Shown in pieces: positions 26,454-40,197 of a stretch of 64,000 bases of DNA. Position numbers and translations under genes: made by a program. The stretch comes from Parapristionchus giblindavisi (Eukaryota; Nematoda; Chromadorea; Rhabditida; Diplogasteridae), in assembly GCA_943737045.1 (NCBI GenBank), contig CALSFV010000108.1, forward strand, positions 1 through 64,000, read 5' to 3'. A model generated the notes under the pieces. The model worked only from the letters and a program-made list of their open reading frames with translations, was not told where the DNA came from and searched no databases. The number at the start of each line of letters is the position of its first letter. Positions within the stretch are counted from its first letter, which is position 1.

Positions 26454-29400
26454 ACACTAATCAATATATGGAATATGGATATGGTCACACTGATTTCAAT
26501 AAAGGTGGTTTGAAATTCAACGTACATTGTTTGAGATTCAATGATGGTACTTTGAAAATTTATCCATCTAGATTCATTGAATCTCAAACATGGTACATTC
26601 GACCATAACCAGTGGGGGTCCGGCACAGTGAAAAAATCAAAATTTGGGTATCGGGGTTCTCGAGGGTGCTGATGACGATGGACATGTTCATTTTGCACCT
26701 AGAGCCACCGTTGAGGCCAGACGACGTCGCGTTGAAATCTCGTTTTTCGACTTGAAAAGTCGTTTCTCTTCACCCAATGGTGCTAAAATTACAAAACTAT
26801 GCCCCAAGGTGCAGAATTTCATGGCGATCACGCCTGTCCAATTCATTTTTTACACAAAATGTTCATAATTTTCATAAGTGGAATTTCTCTCAACGGCAAA
26901 AGTGTGTAATGCAATAGAAAGGAAGGGGGTGTCTCCTCCTCTACCTCCTTTGCTCTCTCACACCACCACACTCTCTCGCCTCTTGCCTCCATTTCAACTG
27001 CAAAATGACTACACTGAAAGTTGATTTTCTCGAAAGTCGCGGGCACAAATTGGCTGAAATTTTTTCCATGTGATACTGAAGCCAGTCCGGTCCGATCTGT
27101 GTAGGTTGCATTACACGCTTTTACCGTTGCGAGAAATTCCACTTATGAAAATTATGAAAATTTTGGGTAAAAAATGAATTGGACAGGCGTGATCGCCATG
27201 AAATTCTGCACCTTGGGGCATAGTTTTGTAATTTTAGCACCATCGGGTGAAGAGAAACTACTTTTCAAGTAGAAAAACGAGATTTCAACGCGACGTCGTC
27301 TGGCCTCAACGGTGGCTCTAGGTGCAAAATGAACATGTCCATCGTCATCAGCACCCTCGAGAACCCCGATACCCAAATTTTGATTTTTTGACTGTGCCGG
27401 CACTTAGTCGATTCTCTCGCAAGCGCACTCATATATATGGCAGGTGGATATGATCTAGTGAGTTCAATAATGGTGTTTTGAAATTCAATGTACCATGTTT
27501 GAGATTCAATGAAGGTACTTTGAACATTAATCAATATAGATGACAGATGGATATGATCTTAGTGATTCCAATAATGGTGGTTTGAAATTCAATGTACCAT
27601 GTTTGAGATTCAATGAAGGTACTTTGAACAATAATGGTGGTTTGAAATTCAATGTACCATGTTTGAACACTAATCAATATAGATTGAAGATGGATATGAT
27701 CTAGTGAGTTCAAATAATGGTGGTTTGAAATTCAATGTACCATGTTTGAACACTAATCAATATAGATGGCAGGTGGATATGATATAGTGAGTTCAATAAT
27801 GGTGGTTTGTAAGTCAATCTACCATGTTTGAATACTAATAACACTAATCAATCTAGATGAAATGTTTTCAAAGTACTATCATTGAATCTCAAACATGGTA
27901 CATTGAATTTCAAACCACGTGATTTCAATAATGTTTGTGATTCAATGAAGGTACTTTGAACACTAATCAATATATATGGCAGGTGGATATGATCTAGTGA
28001 TTTCAATAATGGTGGTTTGAAATTCAATGTACCATGTTTGAGATTCAATGAAGGTACTTTGAACACTAATCAATATAGATGGCAGGTGGATATGATCTAG
28101 TGATTTCAATAATGGTGGTTTGAAATTCAATGTACCATGTTTGAGATTCAATGAAGGTACTTTGAACACTAATCAATATATATGGCAGGTGGATATGATC
28201 TAGTGATTTCAATAATGGTGGTTTGAAATTCAATGTACCATGTTTGAGATTCAATGAAGGTACTTTGAACACTAATCAATATAGATGGCAGGTGGATATG
28301 ATCTAGTGATTTCAATAATGGTGGTTTGAAATTCAATGTACCATGTTTGAGATTCAATGAAGGTACTTTGAACACTAATCAATATATATGGCAGGTGGAT
28401 ATGATCTAGTGAGTTCAATAATGGTGGTTTGAAATTCAATGTACCATGTTTGAGATTCAATGAAGGTACTTTGAACACTAATCAATAGAGATAGAATGTG
28501 AATATGATCTAGTGAGTTCAATAATGGTGGTTTGAAATTCAATGTACCATGTTTGAGATTCAATGAAGGTACTTTGAACACTAATCAATATATATGGCAG
28601 GTGGATATGATCTAGTGAGTTCAATAATGGTGGTTTGAAATTCAATGTACCATGTTTGAGATTCAATGACGGTACTTTGAACACTAATCAATATAGATGG
28701 CAGGTGGATATGATCTAGTGAGTTCAATAATGGTGGTTTGAAATTCAATGTACCATGTTTGAGATTCAATGACGGTACTTTGAACACTAATCAATATAGA
28801 TGGCAGGTGGATATGATCTAGTGATTTCAATAATGGTGGTTTGAAATTCAATGTACCATGTTTGAGATTCAATGAAGGTACTTTGAACACTAATCAATAT
28901 ATATGGCAGGTGGATATGATCTAGTGATTTCAATAATGGTGGTTTGAAATTCAATGTACCATGTTTGAGATTCAATGAAGGTACTTTGAACACTAATGAA
29001 CCTTGTTTGAGATACAATGATGACACTTTGAAAATAAATCAATCTAGCTGTAAGGTGGATATCATAATGGTGATTTCAGTAATGGTGGTTTGAAATTCAA
29101 TGGACCTTGTTTGAGAAGTTCGCGGCGAACACCAGACGGGTTTGATGCGAGAGAGAATATATCATCTGAAAAGTACAGATATATGATTATAGTGACTTTT
29201 ATTGTTAGTGATAAATCAACAGCGCTCAAATTACAATCATTGAATCTTTCTTTCTTTCTTTCTTTCACCGAATTAGATACGAAAATCAGCTAATGAGACT
29301 CAAAAATCACTCTCTATTTATCAACTTCATTTTAGTGTAATGAATAATAGAAACTCTTTGACGTCGTACAAAGTACCATCATTGAATTTCAATACACCAA

Positions 29401-30225
29401 TATGGCATCTATTATTCATTACACTAAAATGAATTTCAAACATCCTTTATTGGCCGTCGCTCAGTTCAATTGTGCATCCACCCGTCTGATTTTCGTCGCA
29501 CTCTCTCTATTGATCTTCAGTTTAGTATCTATTTTTATTATAATGCATAATATATTCTCAAACAATGTACGTTGAATTTCAAACCACCTTTATTGAAATC
29601 AGTGTGCCCATATCCATATTCCATATATATTGATTAGCGTTCAAATTGCAATCATTGAATCTCAAACATGGTGCACTGAATTTCACACCATCTGTATTGA
29701 AATCAGCGTGACCATATCCGTATTCCATATTTAGTCAAATTTCCATCTTTGAAACAAGATGATCATGCTGATTTCAATAATTCTCAACAAACAGATAGAA
29801 GTCTTGATATGATCGTTTTTTTTATTGCACAGGTTCATAATAAAACGTTGAATGATTCAATGAAGGTACTTTGAACACTAATCAATATAGATGGCAGGTG
29901 GATATGATCTAGTGATTTCAATAATGGTGGTTTGAAATTCAATGTACCATGTTTGAGATTCAATGAAGTTATTTTGGAACACTAATCAATCTAGATGGAA
30001 GGTGGATATGATCTAGTGAGCTCAATAATGGTGGTTTGAAATTCAATGCACCTTGTTTGAGATGTATATATATAATGCAAAGATGACAAAATTGATTGTA
30101 ATTTGAATGAAACATAAATTGATATATAAAAAGCGCGGCGAGAATCAGGCGGGTGTACACACAATTTAACTGAGCGACGGAGGGCGGGCCTTAGTCTACT
30201 CCAACCTTTGTCAAGTTAGGGTTTC
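26454..30225. repeat. Right arm of inverted pair 1
   Basis: Reverse complement of 1-3745. Coordinate sums are 30226, 30020 and 30199 from the outer end inward. The shifts reflect two extra 103-bp monomers and a 179-bp loss in the foldback element in this arm. Match by eye is near complete. Confidence 0.95.
26618..27404. mobile_element. Internally deleted foldback element copy (duplicate of the 24.6-kb copy)
   Basis: It has the same deletion junction as at 24890, 2021 bp further on, so the deletion predates the tandem duplication. It is the inverted-pair counterpart of the full element at 2617-3582. Confidence 0.85.
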
Positions 30226-30510
30226 AAATTAAATGTACCATGTTTGAGATTCAGTAAGGGTACTTTGAACACTAACCAATCTAGATGGAAGTGGATATGA
30301 TCTAGTGATTTCAATGATGATGGTTTGAAATTCAATGTACCACGTTGGAGATTCAATGAAGGTACTTTGAACACTAATCGATCTAGATGGAAGGTGGATA
30401 TGATCTAGTGAGCTCAATGATGGTGGTTTGAAATTCAATGCACCTTGTATAAAACAGAAGTTGAGATTCAATGAAGGTGGTTTCAATAACGGTGTTTTTT
30501 CAACGGACAT
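30226..30510 (-). repeat. Satellite piece outside inverted pair 1, minus orientation
   Basis: Three diverged monomers follow directly on the right arm. The start (TTTCAAATTAAATGTACCAT) is repeated near 33104, within the direct copy at 32870-33180. Confidence 0.8.
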
Positions 30511-30516
30511 TTTTAA

Positions 30517-30870
30517 AATTCAAAAAAATTATATTAAAAATTAGACGGAATACTCATTCCGTCTATATTTATTGATATACTTGCTCTGATTTCAATAATG
30601 GTGGTTTGATATTCAATGTACCATGTTTGAGATTGAATGAAGGATAGTCGCTAGTATATTTTATGGTATCGTTTTCGGCGTACACCAGACATTTTTTGAT
30701 ACACAATTGAACTGAGATGCAGTGGGCGGGGTTTATTCAGTTCCAACCATTATTGTAATCAACATGATCATATCCACCTTCCATCTAGATCTCAAACATG
30801 GTACATTGAATTTCAAACCACCATTATTGAACTCACTAGATCATATCCACCTGCCATCTATATTGATTAG
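30517..30870. repeat. Copy of 4509-4862 (offset 26008)
   Basis: It includes the perfect 10-bp hairpin TAGACGGAAT/ATTCCGTCTA (4534-4557 in the first copy), the GAATGAAGGATAGTCGCTAG segment, the module variant CGTTTTCGGCGTACACCAGA and the start of a plus satellite. Part of the same block also recurs at 7590 and 46090. Confidence 0.88.
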
Positions 30871-32735
30871 TGTTCAAACATTGTACATTGAATTTCAAAC
30901 CACCATTATTGAAATCACTAGATCATATCCACCTTCCATATAGATTGATTAGTGTTCAAAGTACCTTCATTGAATCTCAAACATGGTATGTTGAATTTCA
31001 AACCACTATTATTGAACTCACTAGATCATATCCACCTGCCATCTATATTGATTAGTGTTCAAACATTGTACATTGAATTTCAAACCACCATTATTGAAAT
31101 CACTAGATCATATCCACCTTCCATATAGATTGATTAGTGTTCAAAGTACCTTCATTGAATCTCAAACATGGTATGTTGAATTTCAAACCACTATTATTGA
31201 ACTCACTAGATCATATACACCTTCGATCTAGATTGATTAGTGTTCAAAGTACCTTCATTGAATCTCAAACATGGTACATTGAATTTCAAACCACCATTAT
31301 TGAAATCACTAGATCATATCCACCTTCCATCTAGATTGATTAGTGTTCAAAATAACTTCATTGAATCTCAAACATGGTACATTGAATTTCAAACCACCAT
31401 TATTGAAATCACTAGATCATATCCACCTTCCATATAGATTGATTAGTGTTCAAAGTACCTTCATTGAATCTCAAACATGGTACATTGAATTTCAAACCAC
31501 CGTTATTGAAATCACTATATCATATCCACCTTACATCTATATTGATCAGTGTTCAAACATGGTACATTGAATTTCAAACCACCACTGTTGAAATTCAAAA
31601 CAGGGATGCGCATTGTTCGTTTTTCGATTTTTCGCTTTTCGATACTTTATTGAAAACTAATCAATCTAGATGGTAGTGAATATGGTACATTGAATTTCAA
31701 ACCACCATTATTGAACTCACTAGATCATATCCACCTTCCATCTAGATTGATTAGTGTTCAAAGTTTCATTGAATCTCAAACATGGTATGTTGAATTTCAA
31801 ACCACCATTATTGAACTCACTAGATCATATACACCTTCCATCTAGATTGATTAGTGTTCAAAGTAACTTCATTGAATCTCAAACATGGTACATTGAATCT
31901 CAAACCACCATTATTGAACTCACTAGATCATATCCACCTTACATCTATATTGATTACTGTTCAAAGTACCTTCATTGAATCTCAAACATGGCACTTTGAA
32001 TTTCAAACCACCATTATTGAACTCACTAGATCATATCCACCTTCCATCTAGATTGATCAGTGTTCAAACATGGTACATTGAATTTCAAACCACCACTGTT
32101 GAAATTCAAAACAGGGATGCGCATTGTTCGTTTTTCGATTTTTCGCTTTTCGATACTTTATTGAAAACTAATCAATCTAGATGGTAGTGAATATGGTACA
32201 TTGAATTTCAAACCACCATTATTGAACTCACTAGATCATATCCACCTTCCATCTAGATTGATTAGTGTTCAAAGTTTCATTGAATCTCAAACATGGTATG
32301 TTGAATTTCAAACCACCATTATTGAACTCACTAGATCATATCCACTTCCATCTAGATTGATTAGTGTTCAAACATGGTACATTGAATTTCAAACAACCAT
32401 TATTGAACTCACTAGATCATATCCACCTGTTATATATTGATTTGTGTTCAAACATGGTACATTGAATTTCAAACCACCATTATTGAAATCATCAGATCAT
32501 ATCCACCTGCCATCTAGATTGATTAGTGTTCAAAGTACCTTCATTGAATCTCAAACATGGTACATTGAATTTCAAACCACCATTATTGAACTCACTAGAT
32601 CATATCCACCTGCCATCTAGATTGATTAGTGTTCAAAGTACCTTCATTGAATCTCAAACATGGTACATTGAATTTCAAACCACCATTATTGAAATCATCA
32701 GATCATATCCACTTCCATCTAGATTGATTAGTTGC
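30780..32735 (+). repeat. Satellite array, plus orientation, with a 511-bp tandem duplication
   Basis: About 18 monomers. A 511-bp segment marked by CAGGGATGCGCATTGTTCGT and TCGATTTTTCGCTTTTCGAT occurs at 31590 and 32110. An inverted relative of that insert is at 17410-17455. Confidence 0.9.
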
Positions 32736-32740
32736 TCATA

Positions 32741-32742
<2 letters not shown>

Positions 32743-32773
<31 letters not shown>
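32743..32773. repeat. (AT)n microsatellite
   Basis: An AT run of about 30 bp followed by AATAATAATAATATAG. It lies at the right-hand end of the plus satellite array. Confidence 0.9.
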
Positions 32774-32776
<3 letters not shown>

Positions 32777-32859
32777 ATAATAATATAGAATAGATTAGTG
32801 TTCAAACACACACTTGTTCAAAGTACGATCATTGAATGCTAAACCACCATTACCATGTT

Positions 32860-33642
32860 TGAACACTAATCAATATAGATGGAAGGTGGATATGATCTAG
32901 TGAGCTCAATAATGGTGGTTTGAAATTCAATGCGCCTTGTTTGAGATGTATATATATAATGCAAAGATGAGCAAATCAATTGTAATTTGAATGAAACAGA
33001 AATTGATATATAAAAAGCGCGGCGAGAATCAGGCGGGTGTACGCACAATTTAACTGAGCGACGGAGGGCGGGCCTTAGTCTACTCCAACCTTTGTCAAGT
33101 TAGGGTTTCAAATTAAATGTACCATGTTTGAGATTCAGTAAGGGTACTTTGAACACTAATCAATCTAGATGGAAGTGGATATGATTATCTTTCAAAAATT
33201 GTAAATTGCAATAAAAAGAAGTTCATAAATAAAGAGCGCGGCGAAAATCAGACGGGTGTACCCACAATTGAACTGAGCGACGGAGGGGGAGGGGTATCAT
33301 ATAAGTAGATAAACAAATGGCGCGGCGGTGGTTATATGTAAGGTGCATATCATCACAAATGTTTCACTTTTTTCGTTTTGACGGTATGTTGGTTAACCGA
33401 TTATTTATTTCAAATTAATTAATTTAATTTGATAAAAAAACGTGGTTAAATAAATGAGGCGGTGGACACTAGACGGGTTTGGTGGAAAGCTGAATTCAGT
33501 GGCGATGGGCGGGGCTTAGCCAGTTCCAACTGTATCCAAGTAAGTGTTCAAATTACCATCAATGATTTTAAAACAAGGTGCATTGAATTTCAAACCACCA
33601 TTATTGAAATCACTTAGATCATATCCTTCTTCCAACTAGATT
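32860..33642. other. Module M copies, partly duplicated from 30000-30290
   Basis: 32870-33180 repeats 29990-30290 in direct orientation (offset about 2884), including module and CTTTGTCAAGTTAGGGTTTC. A second module lies at 33195-33285 and a third variant at 33430-33530. Confidence 0.7.
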
Positions 33643-36410
33643 GATTAATGTTCAAAGTACCTTCATTGAATCTCAAACATGGTACATTGAATTTCAAACC
33701 ACAATTATTGAACTCACTAGATCATATCCATCTTCAATCTATATTGATTAGTGTTCAAACATGGTACATTGAATTTCAAACCACCATTATTGTTCAAAGT
33801 ACCTCCATTGAATCTCAAACATGGTACATTACATTGAATTTCAAACCACCATTATTTGAACTCACTAGATCATATCCATCTTCAATCTATATTGATTAGT
33901 GTTCAAACATGGTACATTGAATTTCAAACCACCATTATTGGAATCACTAAGATCATATCCATCTGTCATCTATATTGATTAATGTTCAAAGTTCCTTCAT
34001 TGAATCTCAAACATGGTACATTGAATTTCAAACCACCATTATTGAACTCACTAGATCATATCCACCTGCCATATATATTGATTAATGTTCAAAGTACCTT
34101 CATTGAATCTCAAACATGGTACATTGAATTTCAAACCACCATTATTGAACTCACTAGATCATATCCACCTGCCATATATATTGGTGTTCAAACATGGTAC
34201 TTTGATTTTCACGCCTGTCTAATTCATTTTTCATGATAAAAATTCAAGTTAAAAAAATGTAACTTTTCTCAGAGGCGAAAGTTAAAAAAGGGGTCCAGAA
34301 GTTAATCGATGAAATCAACGTTTTCTGAGAGGGTCATTAAACAGCTCGGCGTACACCAGAAGGGTTATGTGCACAATTGAACTTAGCGGAGCTGGGCAGG
34401 GTTTAGTCAGTTCCAACCCTCCGTCGATCAGTTCAATTATGCATACACCCGGCTGATTTTCGCCGCGCTCTTTATTTATCAACTTTATTTTAGTGTAATG
34501 AATAGTGTACAATACTTTTCCATTCTCAACAAAAAAAACGATCTAGATTGATTCCTGTTCAAAGGAAGGTTAATATGATCGTAATCAATAAAGATAAATT
34601 GAAGTCTTGACGGATTGGGTTGCAACCGACTAAGGGGTTGGAGTAGACTTTGATTGAATGATTAACCAAAATTATCAACTCTAGGTGTATGCACTATATT
34701 GCCACCGCCGCTAAGTTCAATTGTGATTTTTTTTAAAGACAAGTTAGTACTGTAATTGCTAAGCGCAATAAAAACAAAAATAGATTTATTAGATCATATC
34801 CACCTGTCATATATATTGATTAGTGTTCAAACATGGTACATTGAATTTCAAACCACCATTATTGAAATCACTAGATCATATCCACCTGTCATATATATTG
34901 ATTAGTGTTCAAACTTGAACACTAATCAATCTAGATGAAATGTTTTCAAAGTACTCTCATTGAATCTCAAACATGGTACATTGAATTTCAAACCACGTGA
35001 TTTCAATAATGTTTGTGATTCAATGAAGGTACTTTGAACACTAATCAATATATATGGCAGGTGGATATGATCTAGTGATTTCAATAATGGTGGTTTGAAA
35101 TTCAATGTACCATGTTTGAGATTCAATGAAGGTACTTTGAACACTAATCAATATATATGGCAGGTGGATATGATCTAGTGATTTCAATAATGGTGGTTTG
35201 AAATTCAATGTACCATGTTTGAGATTCAATGAAGGTACTTTGAACACTAATCAATATATATGGCAGGTGGATATGATCTAGTGATTTCAATAATGGTGGT
35301 TTGAAATTCAATGTACCATGTTTGTGATTCAATGAAGGTACTTTGAACACTAATCAATATATATGGAAGGTGGATATGATCTAGTGATTTCAATAATGGT
35401 TGGTTTGAAATTCAATGTACCATGTTTGAGATTCAATGAAGGTACTTTGAACACTAATCAATATATATGACAGGGGTTTTAAATTCAATGTACCATGTTT
35501 GAGATTCAATGAAGGCACTTTGAACACTAATCACTGTAAAACATGGTACATTGAATTTCAAACCACCATTATTGAACTCACTAGATCATATCCACTTCCA
35601 TCTATAGTGATTAGTGTTCAAAGTACCTTCATTGAATCTCAAACATGATACATTGAATTTCAAACCACCATTATTGAACTTATTGATAAAAAATGTGCGA
35701 TATCATTCATTACACTAAAAAAAGAAGTTGATAAATAGAGAGTGCGGCGAAAATCAGGCGGGTGTACCCACAGTATTGAAATATCATAATCATATCCACC
35801 CTTCATCTTGATTGATTAGTAAATATCATCATTGAATATCAAACAGGGTAAAAATATCATCATTGAATATCAAACAGGGTACCTTGAATTTCCAACAAAC
35901 CTTATTGAAATCATATTTAAAAACGAAAATTTAGCGAAGTCAGAGTAAGGGTGTTAATAAGTTTTCAAAGTACCATTGTTGAATCTCGAAATATTTCATT
36001 ACATTAAAAACAAGTTGATAAAAAATTGTTTTTTATCATTCAATATCTTGGCGGTTGTGATCATAGTGAAAGCAATAAAGGTGGTTTGAAATTCAATGTA
36101 TAATTGTATCAAACAATGATACATTGAATTTTGAGATTCAATGAAGGTACTTTGAACACTGATCAATCTAGATGAAATTCAAACATATATATATATATAT
36201 ATATCCACCTTCCATCTAGATTGATTATTGTTCAAAGTACCATGTTTGAGATTCAATGAATGTACTTTGAACACTAATCAATATATGATCTAGTGAGTTC
36301 AAGAATGATGTTTTGAAATTCAATGTACCATGTTTGAGATTCAATGAAGGTACTTTGAACAATAATCAATCTAGATGGAAGGTGGATATGATCTAGTGAG
36401 TTCAATAATG
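33643..36410. repeat. Right arm of inverted pair 2
   Basis: Reverse complement of about 20620-23490. The coordinate sum is 57133 near the inner end and 57030 further out, because the arms differ by one 103-bp monomer. It carries satellite arrays of both orientations, the module pair at 34320-34500, the AT run at 36187-36205 and the diverged CAAACAGGGTAAAAATATCA unit. Confidence 0.93.
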
Positions 36411-37825
36411 GTGGTTTGAAATTCAATGTACCATGTTTGAGATTCAATGAAGGTACTTTGAACAGTAATCAATATAGATGGAAGGTGGATATGATCTAGT
36501 GAGTTCAATAATGGTGGTTTGAGATTCAATGTACCATGTTTGAACACTAATCACTATAGATGGCAGGTGGATATGATCTAGTGAGTTCAATAATGGTGGT
36601 TTGAAATTCAATGTACCATGTTTGAGATTCAATGAAGGTACTTTGAACACTAATCACTATAGATGACAGGTGGATATGATCTAGTGATTTCAATAATGGT
36701 GGTTTGAAATTCAATGTACCATGTTTGAGATTCAATGAAGGTACTTTGAACACTAATCAATATATATGGCAGGTGGATATGATCTAGTGATTACAATAAC
36801 ACTAATCAATAGAGATAGAATGTGAATATGATCTAGTGATTTCAATAATGGTGGTTTGAAATTCAATGTACCATGTTTGAGATTCAATGAAGGTACTTTG
36901 AACACTAATCAATATATATGGCAGGTGGATATGATCTAGTGATTACAATAACACTAATCAATAGAGATAGAATGTGAATATGATCTAGTGATTTCAATAA
37001 TGGTGGTTTGAAATTCAATGTACCATGTTTGTGATTCAATGAAGGTACTTTATTGTTCAAAGTACCTTCATTGAATCTCAAACATGATACATTGAATTAC
37101 GAACCACCATTTCTGAAATCATTAGATCATATCCACCTGTCATCTAGATAGATTAGTGTTCAAACATGGTACATTGAATTTCGAACCACCATTTTTGAAA
37201 CCATTAGATCATATCCACCTGTCATCTAGATTGATTAGTGTTCAAACATGGTACATTGAATTTCAAACCACCATTATTGAACTCACTAGATCATATCCAC
37301 CTGCCATATATATTGATTAGTGTTCAAACTACCTTCATTGAATCTCAAACATGGTACATTGAATTTCAAACCACCATTATTGAACTCACTAGATCATATC
37401 CACCTGTCATATATATTGATTACTGTTCAAAGATGGTACATTGAATTTCAAACCACCATTATTGAACTCACTAGATCATATCAACCTGCCATCTAGATTG
37501 ATTAGTGTTCAAAGTACCTTCATTGAATCTCAAACATGGTACATTGAATTTCGAACCACCATTTTTGAAATCACTAGATCATATCAACCTGCCATCTAGA
37601 TTGATTAGTGTTCAAAGTGCCTTCATTGAATCTCAAACATGATACATTGAATTACGAACCACCATTTTTGAAATCATTAGATCATATCCACCTGTCATCT
37701 AGATTGATTAGTGTTCAAACATGGTACATTGAATTTCGAACCACCATTTTTGAAATCATTAGATCATATCCACCTGTCATCTAGATTGATTAGTGTTCAA
37801 ACATGGTACATTGAATTTCAAACCA
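36410..37825. repeat. Satellite array, minus then plus orientation
   Basis: Minus units run to about 37045, with a 152-bp tandem repeat marked by CACTAATCAATAGAGATAGA; plus units follow to 37825. Many units have the GAATTACGAACCACC variant. A TAGACGGGTTTGG module fragment follows. Confidence 0.9.
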
Positions 37826-38375
37826 CGACGCGATGGACACTAGACGGGTTTGGTGGAAAACTGAATATAGATTGATTATCGTTCAAATTACCATCATTGA
37901 ATTTCAGACAAGGCACTTTGAATTTGAGGCCACCATTACTGAAATCACCATTATGATATCCACCTTTCATATAGATTGATTATCGTTCAAATTCAAGAGA
38001 CAATATAATTGTAAATTGTAATAAAAAGAAGTGGATAAATTCAGAGCGTGGCGAAAATCCGACGGGTTTGGTGCACCTAAGTTATACTGAATGCTAATCC
38101 ACACTGTGGGTACACCCGCCTGATTTTCGCCACACTCTCTATTTATCAACTTCTTTTTTTTAGTGTAATGAATGATAGCACACATTTTTTATCGATTATG
38201 ACATTGAATTACAAACCACCATTATTGAACTCACTAGATCATATCCACCTGCCATCTATATTGATCAGTGTTCAAAGTACCTTCATTGAATCCCAAACAT
38301 GATACATTGAATTACAAACCACCATTATTGAAATCACTAGATCATATCCACCTGCCATCTATATTGATCAGTGTT
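37826..38375. other. Module M copies and short satellite
   Basis: Modules lie at 37830-37860 (partial), 38000-38085 (minus) and 38105-38175 (plus). Two plus-orientation monomers follow at 38195-38375. Confidence 0.6.
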
Positions 38376-38700
38376 CAAACATTGAAGAAAAGTTCAGAGG
38401 GTCAATAAAGGGTGCAATAATATGGTATGGCTTAGTGAGATTCAATGATGGTACATTGAAAACATACTAATCTAGATGGAAGGTGGATATGATACACCCC
38501 CTCCGTCGCTCAGTAAAATTGTGGGTGCCCGCCTGATTTTAGTCACACTCTCTATTTATCAACTTCATTTTAGTGTAATGAATAATATACAGTTCATGAA
38601 AGTTTACAAAGTAACAACATTGAATTTCAATCCACCAATATACGGGGTACCAGTATTGACAACATGAGCTTATGGTGGATTAGCATTCAGTATAACTTAG
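38376..38700. repeat. Left arm of inverted pair 3
   Basis: The arm is matched inverted by 40198-40525 (coordinate sum 78898). It contains a satellite end, GAAGAAAAGTTCAGAGGGTC, GTCGCTCAGTAAAATTGTGG (module M) and CATGAGCTTATGGTGG. Confidence 0.9.
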
Positions 38701-38979
38701 GTGCACCAAACCCGTCGAATTTTCGCCGCGCTCTGAATTTATCCACTTCTTTTTAGTACAATTTACAATTATATTGTCTCTTGTAATTTGAACGATAATC
38801 AATCTATATGTAAGGTGGATATCATAATGGCGATTTCAGTAATGGTGGTCTCAAATTCAAAGTGCCTTGTCTGCAATTCAATGATGGTAATTTGAACACT
38901 AATCAATATAGATGGCAGGTGGATATGATCTAGTGAGTTCAATAATGGTGGTTTGAAATTCAATGTACCATGTTTGAAA

Positions 38980-40184
38980 TCACTATAGATGGCAGGTGGA
39001 TATGATCTAGTGAGTTCAATAATGGTGGTTTGAAATTCAATGTACCATGTTTGAGATTCAATGAAGGTACTTTGAACACTAATCACTATAGATGACAGGT
39101 GGATATGATCTAGTGATTTCAATAATGGTGGTTTGAAATTCAATGTACCATGTTTGAGATTCAATGAAGGTACTTTGAACACTAATCAATATATATGGCA
39201 GGTGGATATGATCTAGTGATTACAATAACACTAATCAATAGAGATAGAATGTGAATATGATCTAGTGATTTCAATAATGGTGGTTTGAAATTCAATGTAC
39301 CATGTTTGTGATTCAATGAAGGTACTTTATTGTTCAAAGTACCTTCATTGAATCTCAAACATGATACATTGAATTACGAACCACCATTTCTGAAATCATT
39401 AGATCATATCCACCTGTCATCTAGATAGATTAGTGTTCAAACATGGTACATTGAATTTCGAACCACCATTTTTGAAACCATTAGATCATATCCACCTGTC
39501 ATCTAGATTGATTAGTGTTCAAACATGGTACATTGAATTTCAAACCACCATTATTGAACTCACTAGATCATATCCACCTGCCATATATATTGATTAGTGT
39601 TCAAACTACCTTCATTGAATCTCAAACATGGTACATTGAATTTCAAACCACCATTATTGAACTCACTAGATCATATCCACCTGTCATATATATTGATTAC
39701 TGTTCAAAGATGGTACATTGAATTTCAAACCACCATTATTGAACTCACTAGATCATATCAACCTGCCATCTAGATTGATTAGTGTTCAAAGTACCTTCAT
39801 TGAATCTCAAACATGGTACATTGAATTTCGAACCACCATTTTTGAAATCACTAGATCATATCAACCTGCCATCTAGATTGATTAGTGTTCAAAGTGCCTT
39901 CATTGAATCTCAAACATGATACATTGAATTACGAACCACCATTTTTGAAATCATTAGATCATATCCACCTGTCATCTAGATTGATTAGTGTTCAAACATG
40001 GTACATTGAATTTCGAACCACCATTTTTGAAATCATTAGATCATATCCACCTGTCATCTAGATTGATTAGTGTTCAAACATGGTACATTGAATTTCAAAC
40101 CACGACGCGATGGACACTAGACGGGTTTGGTGGAAAACTGAATATAGATTGATTATCGTTCAAATTACCATCATTGAATTTCAG
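38980..40184. repeat. Direct copy of 36550-37907 (period 2277 to 2429)
   Basis: It has the same minus-to-plus satellite switch (TTTATTGTTCAAAGTACC at 39322, as at 37045) and the same CGACGCGATGGACACTAGAC end. The earlier copy has an extra 152-bp internal duplication, which accounts for the change in offset from 2429 to 2277. Confidence 0.88.
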
Positions 40185-40197
40185 TAATAATTTGAAT

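Larger units (their letters stand above)
23450..28250. repeat. 2021-bp tandem segmental duplication, about 2.4 copies
   Basis: The order of minus satellites, foldback element and CACTTAGTCGATTCTCTCGC recurs exactly 2021 bp apart, beginning near 23450, 25471 and 27492. The third copy stops at about 28250 where the 103-bp array of inverted pair 1 continues. Confidence 0.95.
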
